Below, in pieces: positions 1 to 10,331 of a stretch of 64,000 nt of DNA. The stretch's first letter is position 1, and each line of letters begins with the position of its first letter. The notes under the pieces were generated by a model that saw only the letters and a list, made by a program, of their open reading frames with translations, ran no database searches and was not told the DNA's origin. Both the position numbers and the translations under genes were made by a program. The stretch comes from Siphonodentalium dalli (Eukaryota > Mollusca > Scaphopoda > Gadilida > Siphonodentaliidae). The stretch covers positions 560,001-624,000 of the forward strand of contig CP136069.1 of NCBI GenBank assembly GCA_032622095.1. Direction: 5' to 3'.

Positions 1-168
<168 letters not shown>

Positions 169-176
169 TAATATAT

Positions 177-250
177 TACGAGATGCAGGCCTATAAGGGT
201 CTCATCCAAAAGCCCAACAGATGGCAGCACAGTCTCTCTATGGTAATATA
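177..250 (+). repeat. degenerate tandem copy of exon a and its splice donor
   Basis: Repeats 67-175 (the middle of exon a through the intron start) with two internal deletions: 22 bp (counterpart 96-117) and 13 bp (counterpart 151-163, which removes the exon end and the donor). It starts within the intron 14 bases after the real donor. It cannot encode the protein and looks like a local copying accident. Confidence 0.85.
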
Positions 251-261
251 TTTCAGGTAGA

Positions 262-360
262 GTTCCTAAATAATCAACTCCTTAACTGCAGCAGATTATA
301 GGTAACTTTTCAGGATTTAGTCAGAAATATGGCTTGTTGCCATTCATCGGAAAGCTCTCA
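262..360 (+). mobile_element. TA-type foldback element (family D), left half
   Basis: Matches the arm of the family whose complete copies run from CAGTAATGCCCTAAATAATC to its reverse complement with TA on both sides (best copies 9578-9726, 34201-34413, 40417-40599). Here only one arm is left; it runs straight into the 48-bp satellite. Confidence 0.7.
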
Positions 361-955
361 GTGTTCTATATATAATCATCTCAGTGTAAATGGAGCCCTC
401 TCGGTGTTCTATATACGGTAAACATCTCAGTGTTAACAACAGCGCCTGTCAGTGTTCTATATACGGTAAGCATCTCAGTGTTAACAGCGCCTGTCAGTGT
501 TCTATATATGGTAAGCATCTCAGTGTTAACAACAGCGCCTGTCAGTGTTCTATATACGGTAAGCATCTCAGTGTTAACAACAGCGCCTGTCAGTGTTCTA
601 TATACGGTAAGCATCTCAGTGTTAACAACAGCGCCTGTCAGTGTTCTATATACGGTAAGCATCTCAGTGTTAACAACAGCGCCTGTCAGTGTTCTATATA
701 CGGTAAGCATCTCAGTGTTAACAACAGCGCCTGTCAGTGTTCTATATACGGTAAGCATCTCAGTGTTAACAACAGCGCCTGTCAGTGTTCTATATACGGT
801 AAGCATCTCAGTGTTAACAACAGTGCCTGTCAGTGTTCTATATACGGTAAGCATCTCAGTGTTAACAACAGCGCCTGTCAGTGTTCTATATACGGTAAGC
901 ATCTTAGTGTTAACAACAGCGCCTGTCAGTGTTCTATATAATAATTTCAGTGTAA
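361..955 (+). repeat. 48-bp minisatellite, about 12 copies
   Basis: Unit of 48 bp (gtcagtgttc tatatacggt start) repeated head to tail; one early copy is 3 bp shorter. Copies are nearly identical, so the array is young or homogenised. Each unit contains a potential donor (ggtaagc) and is open in several frames because 48 is a multiple of three; those reading frames are a periodicity artefact. It lies in the intron after exon a. Confidence 0.95.
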
Positions 956-960
956 ATGGA

Positions 961-1503
961 GCCCTCTCAGTGTTCTATGGTAGCAGCCATTTTGGCAGCC
1001 ATTTCATGGTTGCGATTGTGTTATTCTGATATATATCACTATATTCGCTCTCGTACGCATATTTCACATAACTGGTATGACTGCGTAATTCATATGGCTA
1101 GATTAGCAAATAATTCATATGGCTAGATTAGACAAAATAGAAGATCAAAATATGTCCACATCATTGACAACCAGTTTTGGGGGTAGGGTTATGTTTTTAT
1201 AAGTTTTGACCTCATATGATAAGCATACATGTACTTGCTAATTCTGCCTATTATAGCGAAGGAGTGCTGTCTGTGCAGTTTTTAAAATTGTTACAGCATC
1301 CAATTATTTCCATGATTGTGAAAAATATATTTTTTTTTAAATATATGGAAAAAATGATGTAACTCAGAAAGCTCAACTAGGATTTTAGAGGACTTTTCAT
1401 GACGCGTTTGCGATGTTATGGCCTAAATAATATGAAAAAAATCAGCTTTCCCCGATTTATTCCTTACTTGTCTAAGACTTTCATGTCTAATGTGTCTGGA
1501 CTA
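961..1503 (-). mobile_element. TAGT-family foldback element, fragment
   Basis: Read on the minus strand it begins TAGTCCAGACACATTAG at 1503 and then parallels 11290-11450 (shared aaagctgattttt and agttgagctttt blocks). Its other side (968-1020) parallels 41700-41750 inside the large foldback element. No intact opposite terminus was found. Confidence 0.55.
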
Positions 1504-1611
1504 TTAATGAAATGAAAAATAAAATGAAAATGGCGAAAAAAAATTATTTTGGACCTGTTAATTTTAAAAATGTTATCAATATTAACATTAGTTTGTCTTC
1601 TCATATAACAG

Positions 1612-1696
1612 TCAATTGTCAAGTCAGCCAATCCGACGATTGTGGAGCCACTCCTCAATCTTCTGCGGACCCTGCATCTGGAAGTACAGTTTGAAG
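1612..1696 (+). CDS. ARMH1: ARMH1-like gene, exon b
   Basis: Acceptor catataacag|TCAATTG and donor TTTGAAG|gtattc. It encodes 28 codons plus one base (SIVKSANPTIVEP... ending LEVQFE), a hydrophobic helical repeat. It enters in phase 0 from exon a and leaves in phase 1 to exon c. The -PTIVEPLLNLLRTLHLEVQ- pattern fits the helical hairpin that precedes the AIELIKEL helix in ARMH1. Confidence 0.85.
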
Positions 1697-1711
1697 GTAT
1701 TCGTATTATTT

Positions 1712-2059
1712 ATATATATTTACATACTAAGTGTTGTCATCACTAAATCCAGCATTCTGATTGGTCGACGCCCACGTGGCTAGTTGCAGTTATTTCTCGG
1801 TGCATGCGCAACGGCTCAATAACACCAAGCTCATAACAACATCGATACGTCATTGGGTTTGGAAAGACGAACGCGTAATGTTTTGGGCGCATTTGGACTC
1901 GCGCAGGATTGACTTAATACATCATCGGGTTTCAATGTGAAGAGAAATTGTTCCTATTAACTTTTGCCAAGGGTGCTATTGGGTATTTTGGGCTGTTTTT
2001 GTCACGATACACTTTTCGATTTAAATACATTTACAAAAGTGGCTTTTTCGCTAAATGTA
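1712..2059. other. intron sequence, nothing recognised
   Basis: Unique-looking intronic DNA; the 1750-1900 stretch is richer in CG dinucleotides than its surroundings. No exon, element end or RNA gene seen. Confidence 0.5.
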
Positions 2060-2236
2060 TATAAATATAAGGATTAACAGTCATGTGGACTATTTTTATG
2101 GAGATGTAACCATGAGGTAAGTGGTCATAACTTGTATGTAAAACCCTTCGGGTTTTACACAAGTTATGTCCACTTACCCCACGGTCACATCTCCATAAAA
2201 ACAGTCCACATGACAGTTAATCCTTATATAAATATT
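2060..2236. repeat. 177-bp near-perfect palindrome
   Basis: Arms of about 80 bp around the centre acccttcgggt (about 2142-2154); the outer ends pair aaatataaggattaac with its complement. A transcript would fold into one long hairpin. No terminal duplication identified, so its transposon class is unknown. Confidence 0.85.
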
Positions 2237-2670
2237 TTGGTTTACATATGCATATACAAGTTAAGCGCAATTATTTTACAAAGACGGGGGCTCCGGACTG
2301 GGAAACTCGTGGTTAATAAATGTACAGTAACGACATGGAGACCTCACGGGTACTAAATTTACAGAAATGACCAGGGGGCCTCGCTTTTTTTATTATTTCT
2401 TTTTCACATAACGTTGATCATACAATGATTAAATTAAATATTATTATGAAATATAAATCATAACACGAAATTTGTATGTGTTCTCTGGGTTTCTGCTATC
2501 TTTTATTTTCCTACTCTTTATGACTTTATCAGAAACTGCCGTTACAGCAGAGTGCTCTACCTATCATTAGCTTATGTCAGCTTCCGGTGGGTAAGACATG
2601 GTACCTCTAATTGTGGACTCTTCTGCTATAGGGCATCCCCCCTTTACTCACATAATGTGGGTCACACAAA
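2237..2670. other. intron sequence, nothing recognised
   Basis: Low-complexity AT-rich stretches; no gene or element end seen. Confidence 0.5.
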
Positions 2671-2711
2671 CCTGCATCTAGAGGTACAGTTTGAAGGTAT
2701 TCGTATTATTT
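2671..2711 (+). repeat. duplicated 3' end of exon b with its splice donor
   Basis: Copies 1671-1711 (last 26 bases of exon b, donor and first intron bases) with two substitutions, 1000 bp downstream. No acceptor is seen directly upstream, so it is not a second exon. Confidence 0.85.
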
Positions 2712-2757
2712 AGTTGTTTTATGTTACACTAGCTCAAACTGCACCCATCAGGAGCCT

Positions 2758-2878
2758 TTAACCCTTTGAGTGCCAGGGGCCGATATTATCGGCCCTAAAC
2801 CTACACAATAAGTCTGTTAAAGAATATAATAAAATATATTAAAATTGTAAAAAATTGTAAAAAAAACAAAAAAACAGC
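2758..2878 (+). mobile_element. TTAA-type element (family A), left half
   Basis: Starts at TTAA with the family terminus TTAACCCTTTGAGTGCCAGG and runs to the A/T-rich linker, where family E begins. Confidence 0.75.
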
Positions 2879-3283
2879 CAAGCCTGCAAATAGCGTGTCT
2901 GTCATTTGCAGAATGAGGTCCCCAGAGGGTGAATTTAGTGACGCTACCCTGCACAGCATGCTAGCATCGCCAAATTCACCCTCTGGGAACCTCATTATCA
3001 TTAACATTGTTTTTAGTTTTCCCTTCTGGGAAGTTTCTATATCCCCTAATTTGCAGCAGATAAAATATACAATCGAGGTGCCCAATGGGTGAACATCACC
3101 AACTTCAACTGGGGAACTTCAATCTGATCCTAGGTCTACCATAGCAGTTGAGGGCCTAAGCAGAATGAGGTTCCCAGAGGGTGAATTTAGTGATGCTAGC
3201 CCGCTATGCGGGATAGCGTCACTAAATTCACCTTCTGGGGACCTCATTCTGCAAATGACAGACACGTTATTTGCAGGCTTGTA
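2879..3283. mobile_element. family E foldback element
   Basis: Inverted ends gcctgcaaatagcgtgtctg / cagacacgttatttgcaggc enclose paired blocks based on cagaatgaggtccccagagg. Each side contains its own smaller hairpin (gtgaatttagtgatgct and complement). Other copies: 7906, 9117, 15628, 20642, 27112 and 38690. Confidence 0.8.
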
Positions 3284-3299
3284 TGCAGCAGGAGGGGCC

Positions 3300-3668
3300 T
3301 TTGTGGGTTAGAGGTCTGCTGCCCATTTTTTATCTTAAAGCCTTTATTCAGCTGTGCTTCTTGCATATTTTAAACACTAAACATTTAGATTTTTTTTTAA
3401 ATGTACTTTAATTAATTTGTTTTTTAAATTAATTTAATTTTTTAGTTTGAGCTCCTTGCTCAATTTAACAAACATCATTTTTTTTTTTCATTATTTTTTT
3501 TAAATCAATATTTTGAAAAAGTAATGACGTTATAACCTCTGCCACTGTACCAAATTGTGTTGAAATTGTTCCAAGGAGAAATCCGAAGAGACAGACAGAC
3601 AGATCCTACTCTTTTATGGTTATAACAGCTAGATACATGTATATAGAATATGTAGCTTGTGCCATCAA
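3300..3668. other. T/A-rich spacer with a family-H scrap
   Basis: The 3440-3605 stretch (gagctccttgctcaattt, then a gacagacagac run) resembles the arrays at 47-48.7 kb in inverted or partial form. No gene seen. Confidence 0.5.
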
Positions 3669-3893
3669 TTAACCCTTTGAGTGCCAGGGGCCGATCTAAT
3701 CGGCCCTAAACCTACAAAATAAGTCTGTTAAAGAATATAAGAATAAATTAATAAAATTGAAAAAAATTGTAAAAAAAACCCCAATTGTTAGGCCAATGCA
3801 TTCTCTTGTATATGCGAGTCGACCATAGGAGAATGCATTGGCACAGGGTATATGGGTTGATACAAAAATCGGACCTGGCACTCAAAGGGTTAA
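3669..3893. mobile_element. TTAA-type element (family A), complete
   Basis: Bounded by TTAA on both sides; ends TTAACCCTTTGAGTGCCAGG and CCTGGCACTCAAAGGGTTAA. One side carries a variant of the 70-bp core hairpin (gccaatgcattctcttgtat...). No coding capacity. Confidence 0.9.
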
Positions 3894-4019
3894 ATTGTTT
3901 ATGTGCGTGAGGGGGATTTGAGCATCTATTGGCGCTAGGCTCTGCCAAGTCCAATAGATAACAAATCCCCCGAGCGGACATATACCGTTCAAGCGGCAGC
4001 ACTTGCTACATAAAGTAAT

Positions 4020-4107
4020 GCTCTAATTAATCAACTTCTTAACCACAGCAGAATTATGGGTAACTTTTCAGGATTTAGTCACAAATATGGCTTGTTGCCA
4101 TTCATCG
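4020..4107 (+). mobile_element. family D element, one arm
   Basis: Carries the ccacagcagaattatgggta and caggatttagtc blocks of the TA-type family; the second arm is absent. Confidence 0.7.
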
Positions 4108-4485
4108 CGCTGTTGTCTATAGATACCGTTGCCATCGGCCACTTCAGCGTGCATAAAATCTGATATCCTTGCTAGATTGAATTTTTAATATTGCTTTCAA
4201 AATGATGCGTTTTCCTTGGTTTTGGGGCATTCAGTCAGCTAGAGATATACTGAAGCTCATGGGGTCATAGTCACAAGGCTCCGGTCACATTCGTAGCCAG
4301 CTTTTTAAATGGATCACAAATGTAGCCAGCTTTTTTCACCAGCGATCACAATCGTAGCCAGCTTTTGTAATTTCATGCTTTATATGGCGCGACATATGAC
4401 ATCATCACGTTCGTGACTAAATGTCGACGTCATGCTCCAAAACTGACTCCAAAAAATCATACATCATCAACTCAGAAAAATGAGA
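4108..4485. other. intron sequence with a short triple repeat
   Basis: cgtagccagctttt occurs three times at 4285-4370 with variable spacing. Otherwise nothing recognised. Confidence 0.5.
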
Positions 4486-4542
4486 TTAACCCTTTACCCA
4501 ACAGACCGGCCTTGTGCCAATGCCTCAATGAACACGATCAAG

Positions 4543-4935
4543 TTAACCCTTTACCCAACAAACCGGCCAAAACCGCCCAAATATAGCTTCAACAGCCTAA
4601 AATATCTTCGGTCTGTCTCAATAGAACCATACAAATATGGATATCATTGGAATCGGCTCCTTGACCACATTGTGATAGTTACAGTTATGCCCTGTGCCAA
4701 TGCATTCTCTTATATATGCGAGTCGACCATAGGTCGCCTCGCATATATAAGAGAATGCATTGGCCTAAAAAAAATATCTTTTTTTTACCATTTTTTCTTA
4801 CATTCTTTAACAATTTTATAATTTTTAATGTGTTAAGCCAATGCATTCTCTTATATATGCGAGGCGACCTATGGTTGACTCGCATATATAAGAGAATGCA
4901 TTGGCACAGGGCCCTTCTGTTGGGTAAAGGGTTAA
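4543..4935. mobile_element. TTAA-type element (family B), complete
   Basis: TTAA at 4543-4546 and 4932-4935; ends TTAACCCTTTACCCAACA and TGTTGGGTAAAGGGTTAA. It holds two 70-bp core hairpins in opposite orientation (about 4692-4766 and 4839-4903). A broken extra left end of the same family sits at 4486-4542. Confidence 0.9.
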
Positions 4936-5436
4936 GCACGATCACAGCGGATTTATATCATGCAGACCATGACTGCATGGCCATTTTTTTGCAACAATGG
5001 ATGTGTATATGCTCCAATTAATTATTATGTTATTGAAATAGTTATGGACATCAATGAATTGAACTCGAAAACAGAAAACCACAATCGAGAAGGTTTGGGT
5101 GCAGGTTGTGGTAACTCAGAGTGTATGTATGGTCAGGGTGTCATCCCAGAATGGTGAATAGGGAGGGGCGTGCTTTCATGCCCATGCAATCTAGATTATG
5201 TGTATTTCTTACAAGCAACATCGACGAATTCACCATGATTTGTATGTCGCTTGGCATAGCGTAATGATTTTGTTTTTTTGTTATATTGGTTAAACGAATG
5301 TCAATTTAGGCCTACATGTAATTGTCCAATGTATCGTAATGAGTGTAAGTCATCAACATAACCCCGATCTTGTTTTCCCTCTGGTTAATTAGTTTATACT
5401 CAGGAGGCATACTATTTTTCGCTCACTGACACGAAT
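4936..5436. other. intron sequence, nothing recognised
   Basis: The short reading frame around 4960-5157 has no homology I recognise and no convincing splice context. Confidence 0.45.
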
Positions 5437-5675
5437 TTAACCCTTTGAGTGCCAGGTCCGATTTTTGTATCAACCCATATACCTTGTGCCAATGCATTCT
5501 CTTATATATGCGAGTCGACCATAGGTCGCCTCGCATATATAAGAGAATGCATTGGCTTAACAATTTTTTTTTAATAATTTTTTTACAATTTTAATATATT
5601 TTATTATATTCTTTAACAGACTTATTGTGTAGGTTTAGGGCCGATAATATCGGCCCCTGGCACTCAAAGGGTTAA
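5437..5675. mobile_element. TTAA-type element (family A), complete
   Basis: TTAA at both edges with family A termini. It contains one complete core hairpin (5488-5556) and the ggccgataatatcggcc mini-palindrome near its right end. Confidence 0.9.
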
Positions 5676-5794
5676 ATACGAGTACGGTATCTAATTACAT
5701 CATGAAAGTAGTACTAACCTAATAAAGCTACAGTAATGCCCTAAATAATCGACTCCTTAACTACGCTATGTCTGACCGCTGCCGGCATGTATAT

Positions 5795-6014
5795 TTAACC
5801 CTTTGAGTGCCAACTACAAAACAAGTCTGTTAAAGAATATAAGAATAAATTATTAAAATTGAAAAAAATTGTAAAAAAAAAAAACCAATTGTTAGGCCAA
5901 TGCATTCTCTTATATATGCGAGGAGACCTATGGTCGACTCGCATATATAAGAGAATGCATTGGCACAGGGTATATGGGTTGATACAAAAATCAACCTGGC
6001 ACTCAAAGGGTTAA
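5795..6014. mobile_element. TTAA-type element (family A), complete
   Basis: TTAA-flanked; core hairpin at about 5896-5966. Family D sequence lies on both sides (left arm at about 5735-5760, right part 6015-6100), so this copy appears to have landed in or next to a D element. Confidence 0.85.
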
Positions 6015-6115
6015 ATAATCGACTCCTTAACCACAGTAGAATTATGGGTAATTTTTCAGGATATAGTTGGAAATTTGGCTTGTTGCCATTCATCAGAAAC
6101 TCTTATGGATGTTAA

Positions 6116-6524
6116 CATTGACATGTAGATGGGAACGAGTCATTTTAAGTCGATATAAATATAATTTTTCACGTGATACGTGCATAAAACGGGTGTGTGT
6201 ATATCATGATGGAAAAGGAACGTAGCTGTAAAGCATATTAAAGATATGGGGGTGGTTTATGGTTCTGTTGCCCAATTTGTACAGATACAGGTTTCCCCGT
6301 CCATCATGATATAAGATTTGTGAGGCATGATCCAGGAGCGGTTTACAGAAATTTGGAAAAGATTTGGAACGTACATACCAAAGTAAAGTTGAATAGCCAA
6401 AATAGATAATTTTGAACTTTAACAAAGAGTTTCTACATTTTGGAAAGGTTGAATTGACTATAATACTTTACTTAGGGCATTACTGTACATGTATGTCCTA
6501 TAACAAAATCTATGTTTCTTACAG
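6116..6524. other. intron sequence, nothing recognised
   Basis: Begins with a scrap of the gacatgtagatgggaacgag family (G) at 6110-6145, then unique AT-rich DNA up to the acceptor of exon c. Confidence 0.5.
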
Positions 6525-6650
6525 CTATCGAATTGATCAAGGAATTGATGAATTACGATGAAGTGAGTGAAATCCTCCTACAAGGACTTGTGGGATTGTT
6601 GAGACCAGCGAAAGAGGAGACAATTCAACAGCTTCCTGAAATCATGGATG
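6525..6650 (+). CDS. ARMH1: ARMH1-like gene, exon c
   Basis: Acceptor tttcttacag|CTATCG and donor ATGGATG|gtacga. It enters in phase 1 (completing the Ala codon begun by exon b) and leaves in phase 1. It encodes AIELIKELMNYDEVSEIL, then LQGLVGLLRP, then a charged linker: two amphipathic helices of the armadillo-like fold. The weaker donor (gtacga) is followed 57 bases later by a family B element. Confidence 0.88.
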
Positions 6651-6707
6651 GTACGATAAATAAAGGGGGGCAGATCAAGACTCAAAATAACTTTTTTTTA
6701 ACCCTTT

Positions 6708-7087
6708 ACCCAACAAAGCGGCCAAAACCGGCCAAATAAAGCTTCAACAGCCTAAAATATCTTCGGTCTGTCTCAATAGAACCATACAAATATGGATATC
6801 ATTGGAACCGGCTCCTTGACCACATTGTGATGTTTACAGTTATGCCCTGTGCCAATGCATTCTCTTATATATGCGAGTTGACCATAGGTCGCCTCGCATA
6901 TATATAAGAGAATGCATTGGCCTAAAAAAACACTTTTTACCATTTTTTCTTACATTCTTTAACAATTTTATAATTTTTAATGTGTTAAGCCAATGCATTC
7001 TCTTATATATGCGAGGCGACCTATGATCGACTCGCATATATAAGAGAATGCATTGGCACAGGGCCCTTCTGTTGGGTAAAGGGTTAA
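6708..7087. mobile_element. TTAA-type element (family B), complete
   Basis: TTAA at both ends and two core hairpins in opposite orientation (about 6850-6920 and 6990-7058), about 57 bp downstream of exon c. Very close in sequence to 4543-4935 and to the reverse of 8684-9084. Confidence 0.9.
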
Positions 7088-7493
7088 AGTAACAACTCAT
7101 TTTGAGACATTGATAACAATTATTTGGTGGTAATATGACCCCGTTAATATTTGTTTAACTGCGTTTACCATGTACATTACCACCTCATACTGCGTGAATT
7201 GCGACCGCAGTACACCACATTAATTTTGTTCATAACTTTTGCACGCCTCATTTTTTTACAGTAGCTTCATGGATGTGCTTGCAATGACACATATTCTTAA
7301 CACACGAACGCAGCCAACCATGTCGAAATATCTGACTAATAAAAAAGCTTCATCGAATAGGCTGCATGCATGAACTAACTGCGTAGAAATGCTGTCATAA
7401 AGTCATAAATCAGAGACATATGTATCGATTTAAAGTGAATTGGTAGGTGTAGCTCGTCGAACAATCAAACGGAATTCGGTTACGTCAATATTT
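7088..7493. other. intron sequence, nothing recognised
   Basis: Unique-looking AT-rich DNA. Confidence 0.5.
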
Positions 7494-7847
7494 TACCCTG
7501 TGCCAATGCATAGGTCGCCTCGCATATATAAGAGAATGCATTGGCCTAACAATTTTTTACAATTTAAATTTTTTTTTCTTGTATTCTTTAACAATTTTAT
7601 AATTTCACCCATACAGAGCCCCAGACAAACATGGGCAGATGACACTCTTCTATATGCTTCTATATATGTGTGGGGCTCCCTATAGGGTAATGGATGTTTT
7701 TTATTTTATGTCCTAAAAATTGTAAGAATTTTTTTTTTTTTAAATGATAAAAAATTGTAAATGGCCAATACATTCTCTTATATATGCGAGGCGACCTATG
7801 GTCGACTCGCATATATAAGAGAATGCATTGGCACAGGGTAAAAAGGG
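7494..7847. mobile_element. composite hairpin element (core hairpins flanking a family C-like block)
   Basis: Outer parts are core hairpins (truncated at 7503-7545, full at 7762-7832). The middle (about 7606-7690) is a palindrome cacccatacagagccccaga ... ggggctccctatagggtaat that relates to family C. Other copies of this composite lie at 19707, 26717 and 46187. Confidence 0.75.
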
Positions 7848-7905
7848 TTACGTAATCTATATACCCATAGACCTACTACTTACTTTTATTACATGCTTGC
7901 CTTAG

Positions 7906-8330
7906 AAGCAAGCCTCCAAATAGCGTGTCTGTGATTTGCAGAATGAGGTCCCCAGAGGGTAAATTTAGTGATGCTATCCTGCATCACTAAATTCACCCTC
8001 TGGGAACCTCATTCTGCTTAGGCCTCATCTTCTGGGAAGTATCTATGGTATCATATTAACATTGTTTTTGTTACGTTTTCCCTTCTGGGAAGTTTCTATA
8101 TTCCCTAATTTGCAGAAGATAAAATTCATAATTGAGGTGCCCAATGGGTGATCATTACCAACTTCAACTGGGGAACTTCAATCTGATCCTAGATCTACCA
8201 TAGCAGTTGAAGGCCAAAGCAGAATGAGGTCCCCAGAGGGTGAATTTAGTGATGCTAGCCCGCTGTGTGGGATAGCATCACTAAATTCACCCTCAGGGGA
8301 CCTCATTCTGCAAATGACAGACTCCATTAT
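7906..8330. mobile_element. family E foldback element
   Basis: Same inner blocks and internal hairpins as 2879-3283; left end caaatagcgtgtctgtgatt. Confidence 0.75.
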
Positions 8331-8683
8331 CTGCTAATCCACCCACTGTCATTAATTTTGAGATTGTTAAAGAAAGAATCCATATATGTTGAAAAAAACT
8401 TTGAATTGTTACTTTTTGTTTCCAATCGCATGGGAGCACTTTAACCAATTGATAACCAGCTATTTCGTTATGAGTGGAAAGTTGAGATTAAATGTAAAGG
8501 TATAGGTACAACGTTATTCTATAATATTTAGCTTTTGTTTATGAAAAAATGTATCCGCGGAGCAAGCGTCGCATTTGCTATCCATTGTCATAAAAGATTT
8601 TGTATCCACAGACTTCTTTGCTTCAACTGATGCATACATTTAGGTAACTGAGCGCTCTTTATTACCCATTTTTCAAGTCTGAC
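8331..8683. other. intron sequence, nothing recognised
   Basis: No gene or element end seen. Confidence 0.5.
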
Positions 8684-9084
8684 TTAACCCTTTACCCAAC
8701 AGAAGGGCCCTGTGCCAATGCATTCTCTTATATATGCGAGTCGACCATAGGTCACCTCGCATATATAAGAGAATGCATTGGCTTAACACATTAAAAATTA
8801 TAAAATTGTTAAAGAATGTAAGAAAAAATGGTAAAAAGTGTTGAATTTTTTTTTTTTTTTAGGCCAATGCATTCTCTTATATATGCGAGGCGACCTATGG
8901 TCGACTCGCATATATAAGAGAATGCATTGGCACAGGGCATAACTGTAACTATCACAATGTGGTCAATGAGCCGGTTCCAATGATATCCATATTTGTATGG
9001 TTCTATTGAGACAGACCGAAGATATTTTAGGCTGTCGAAGCTTTATTTGGCCGGTTTTGGCCGGTTTGTTGGGTAAAGGGTTAA
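8684..9084. mobile_element. TTAA-type element (family B), complete, reversed
   Basis: TTAA-flanked; two core hairpins (about 8714-8783 and 8862-8933). Inverse orientation relative to 4543-4935. Confidence 0.9.
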
Positions 9085-9116
9085 GCCAGTTCATTTGATA
9101 ATAATCACATGCTCAA

Positions 9117-9366
9117 GTGTTGAAATAGGGTGTCTGTCATTTGCAGAATGAGGTCCCCAGAGGGTGAATTTAGTGATGCTACCCCACATAGCAGGCTAGC
9201 ATCACCAAATTCACCCTCCGGGGATCTCATTTTGCTTACACCTCAGCAGAATGAGGTTCCCAGAGGGTGAATTTGGTGATGCTAGCCCGCTATGCAGGGT
9301 AGCATCATTAAATTCACCCTCTGGGGACCTCATTCTGCAAATGACAGACACCCTATTTCAAAGCTT
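9117..9366. mobile_element. family E foldback element, short form
   Basis: Inverted ends tgaaatagggtgtctgtcat and its complement; 250 bp, lacking the middle section of the longer copies. Confidence 0.8.
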
Positions 9367-9399
9367 GCACATGCTAGTTAAACGCTCTTTATTAGAACT

Positions 9400-9500
9400 A
9401 CAGTAATGCCATAAATAATCGACTCCTTAACCACAGCAGAATTATGGGTAATTTTTCAGGATTTAGTCGGAAATATGGCTTGTTGCCATTCATCGGAAAG
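9400..9500 (+). mobile_element. family D element, one arm
   Basis: Starts tacagtaatgccataaataa and ends in the ggaaagctctcag block; the other arm is missing. Confidence 0.7.
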
Positions 9501-9577
9501 CTCTCAGTGTACATGTAACAATATTGCCTGGGTTCGTTGTAATAGAAGGAGTTTTGGAAAATGCGCTCGTTATTATA

Positions 9578-9726
9578 CAGTAATGCCCAAAGTAATTGAC
9601 CACTTAACTTGGCTTGTTGCCATTCATCGGAAAGCTCTCTGCAACAAGCCATATTTCCGACTAAATCCTGAAAAATTACCCATAATTCTGCTGTGGTTAA
9701 GGGGTCAATTACTTTGGGCATTACTG
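9578..9726. mobile_element. family D element, complete, with TA duplication
   Basis: 149 bp, CAGTAATGCCCAAAGTAATT ... AATTACTTTGGGCATTACTG, with TA directly outside each end. TA duplication and CAGT-type ends are the signature of Tc1/mariner elements. No transposase. Confidence 0.85.
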
Positions 9727-9728
9727 TA

Positions 9729-10026
9729 ATGATTACACAAAATTGTTCATCTGATTTACAAGTAAGATTTATTTGGGGGACATGCAGGGATATCTGCTAG
9801 TTTTTTTGGTGCGTGCGCCATGCTTGGGTGTGCACTTGATAGTCTGTTATAGGCCTCAATGTGACTTTCAAATCCTTTACCACAAAGAATGGGGTCTGGA
9901 CCGCGACGCGAGGTGGTACCGCAGTCGGTCATGGTATCATTACAGCGGTTGACTGTGTTAACGTGGTTGTGTATCGCAGTAATACCATTGGTCAACCTTG
10001 TTAAGGAGGGTCGATTAATTAGAGCA
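9729..10026. other. intron sequence, nothing recognised
   Basis: No gene or element end seen. Confidence 0.45.
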
Positions 10027-10028
10027 TA

Positions 10029-10252
10029 CAGTAATGCCCTAAGTAATCGACCTCTTAACCAAAGCAGAATTATGGGTAACTTTTCAGGATTTAGTCGGAA
10101 ATATGGCTAGTTGCCATTCATCGGAAAGCTCTCGGGGATGAACTCTCGGGGATAGCTTTCCGATGAATGGCAACAAGCCATATTTCCGACTAAATCCTGA
10201 AAAGTTACCCATAATTCTGCTGTGGTTAAGGAGTCTATTATTGCTCATTACT
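10029..10252. mobile_element. family D element ending at the acceptor of exon d
   Basis: Left end TA|CAGTAATGCCCTAAGTAATC. The right arm ends in a degraded terminus (gctcattact), six bases before the last base of the splice acceptor ttacag|ATCC. The whole 3' end of this intron, including any branch point and pyrimidine tract, is therefore element-derived or immediately adjacent to it. Confidence 0.8.
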
Positions 10253-10258
10253 TTACAG

Positions 10259-10331
10259 ATCCAGACGCGGAGAAGATGAAAGCTCCTCTTTCAGTATTTG
10301 TTCAACAGGCAGCAGCTGGAAAAATCATTGG
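10259..10331 (+). CDS. ARMH1: ARMH1-like gene, exon d
   Basis: 73 bp; acceptor ctttacag|ATCCAG, donor ATTGG|gtaagatcg. It enters in phase 1 and leaves in phase 2. It encodes DPDAEKMKAPLSVFVQQAAAGKIIG, a helix matching the ARMH1 region before the (V/I)LxRxxxxIAE helix. It has a D-family hairpin directly upstream and a satellite starting at its own donor. Confidence 0.87.

Noticed and set aside
361-955. CRISPR-like array
   Set aside because: Repeats are contiguous without unique spacers, and the DNA is eukaryotic.
381-1029. Overlapping frames of 173-199 codons on both strands
   Set aside because: Products of a 48-bp tandem repeat whose length is divisible by three; identical peptide units on both strands, no gene structure.
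2671-2711. Alternative exon b
   Set aside because: Has the donor but no acceptor or complete reading frame; it is a partial copy.
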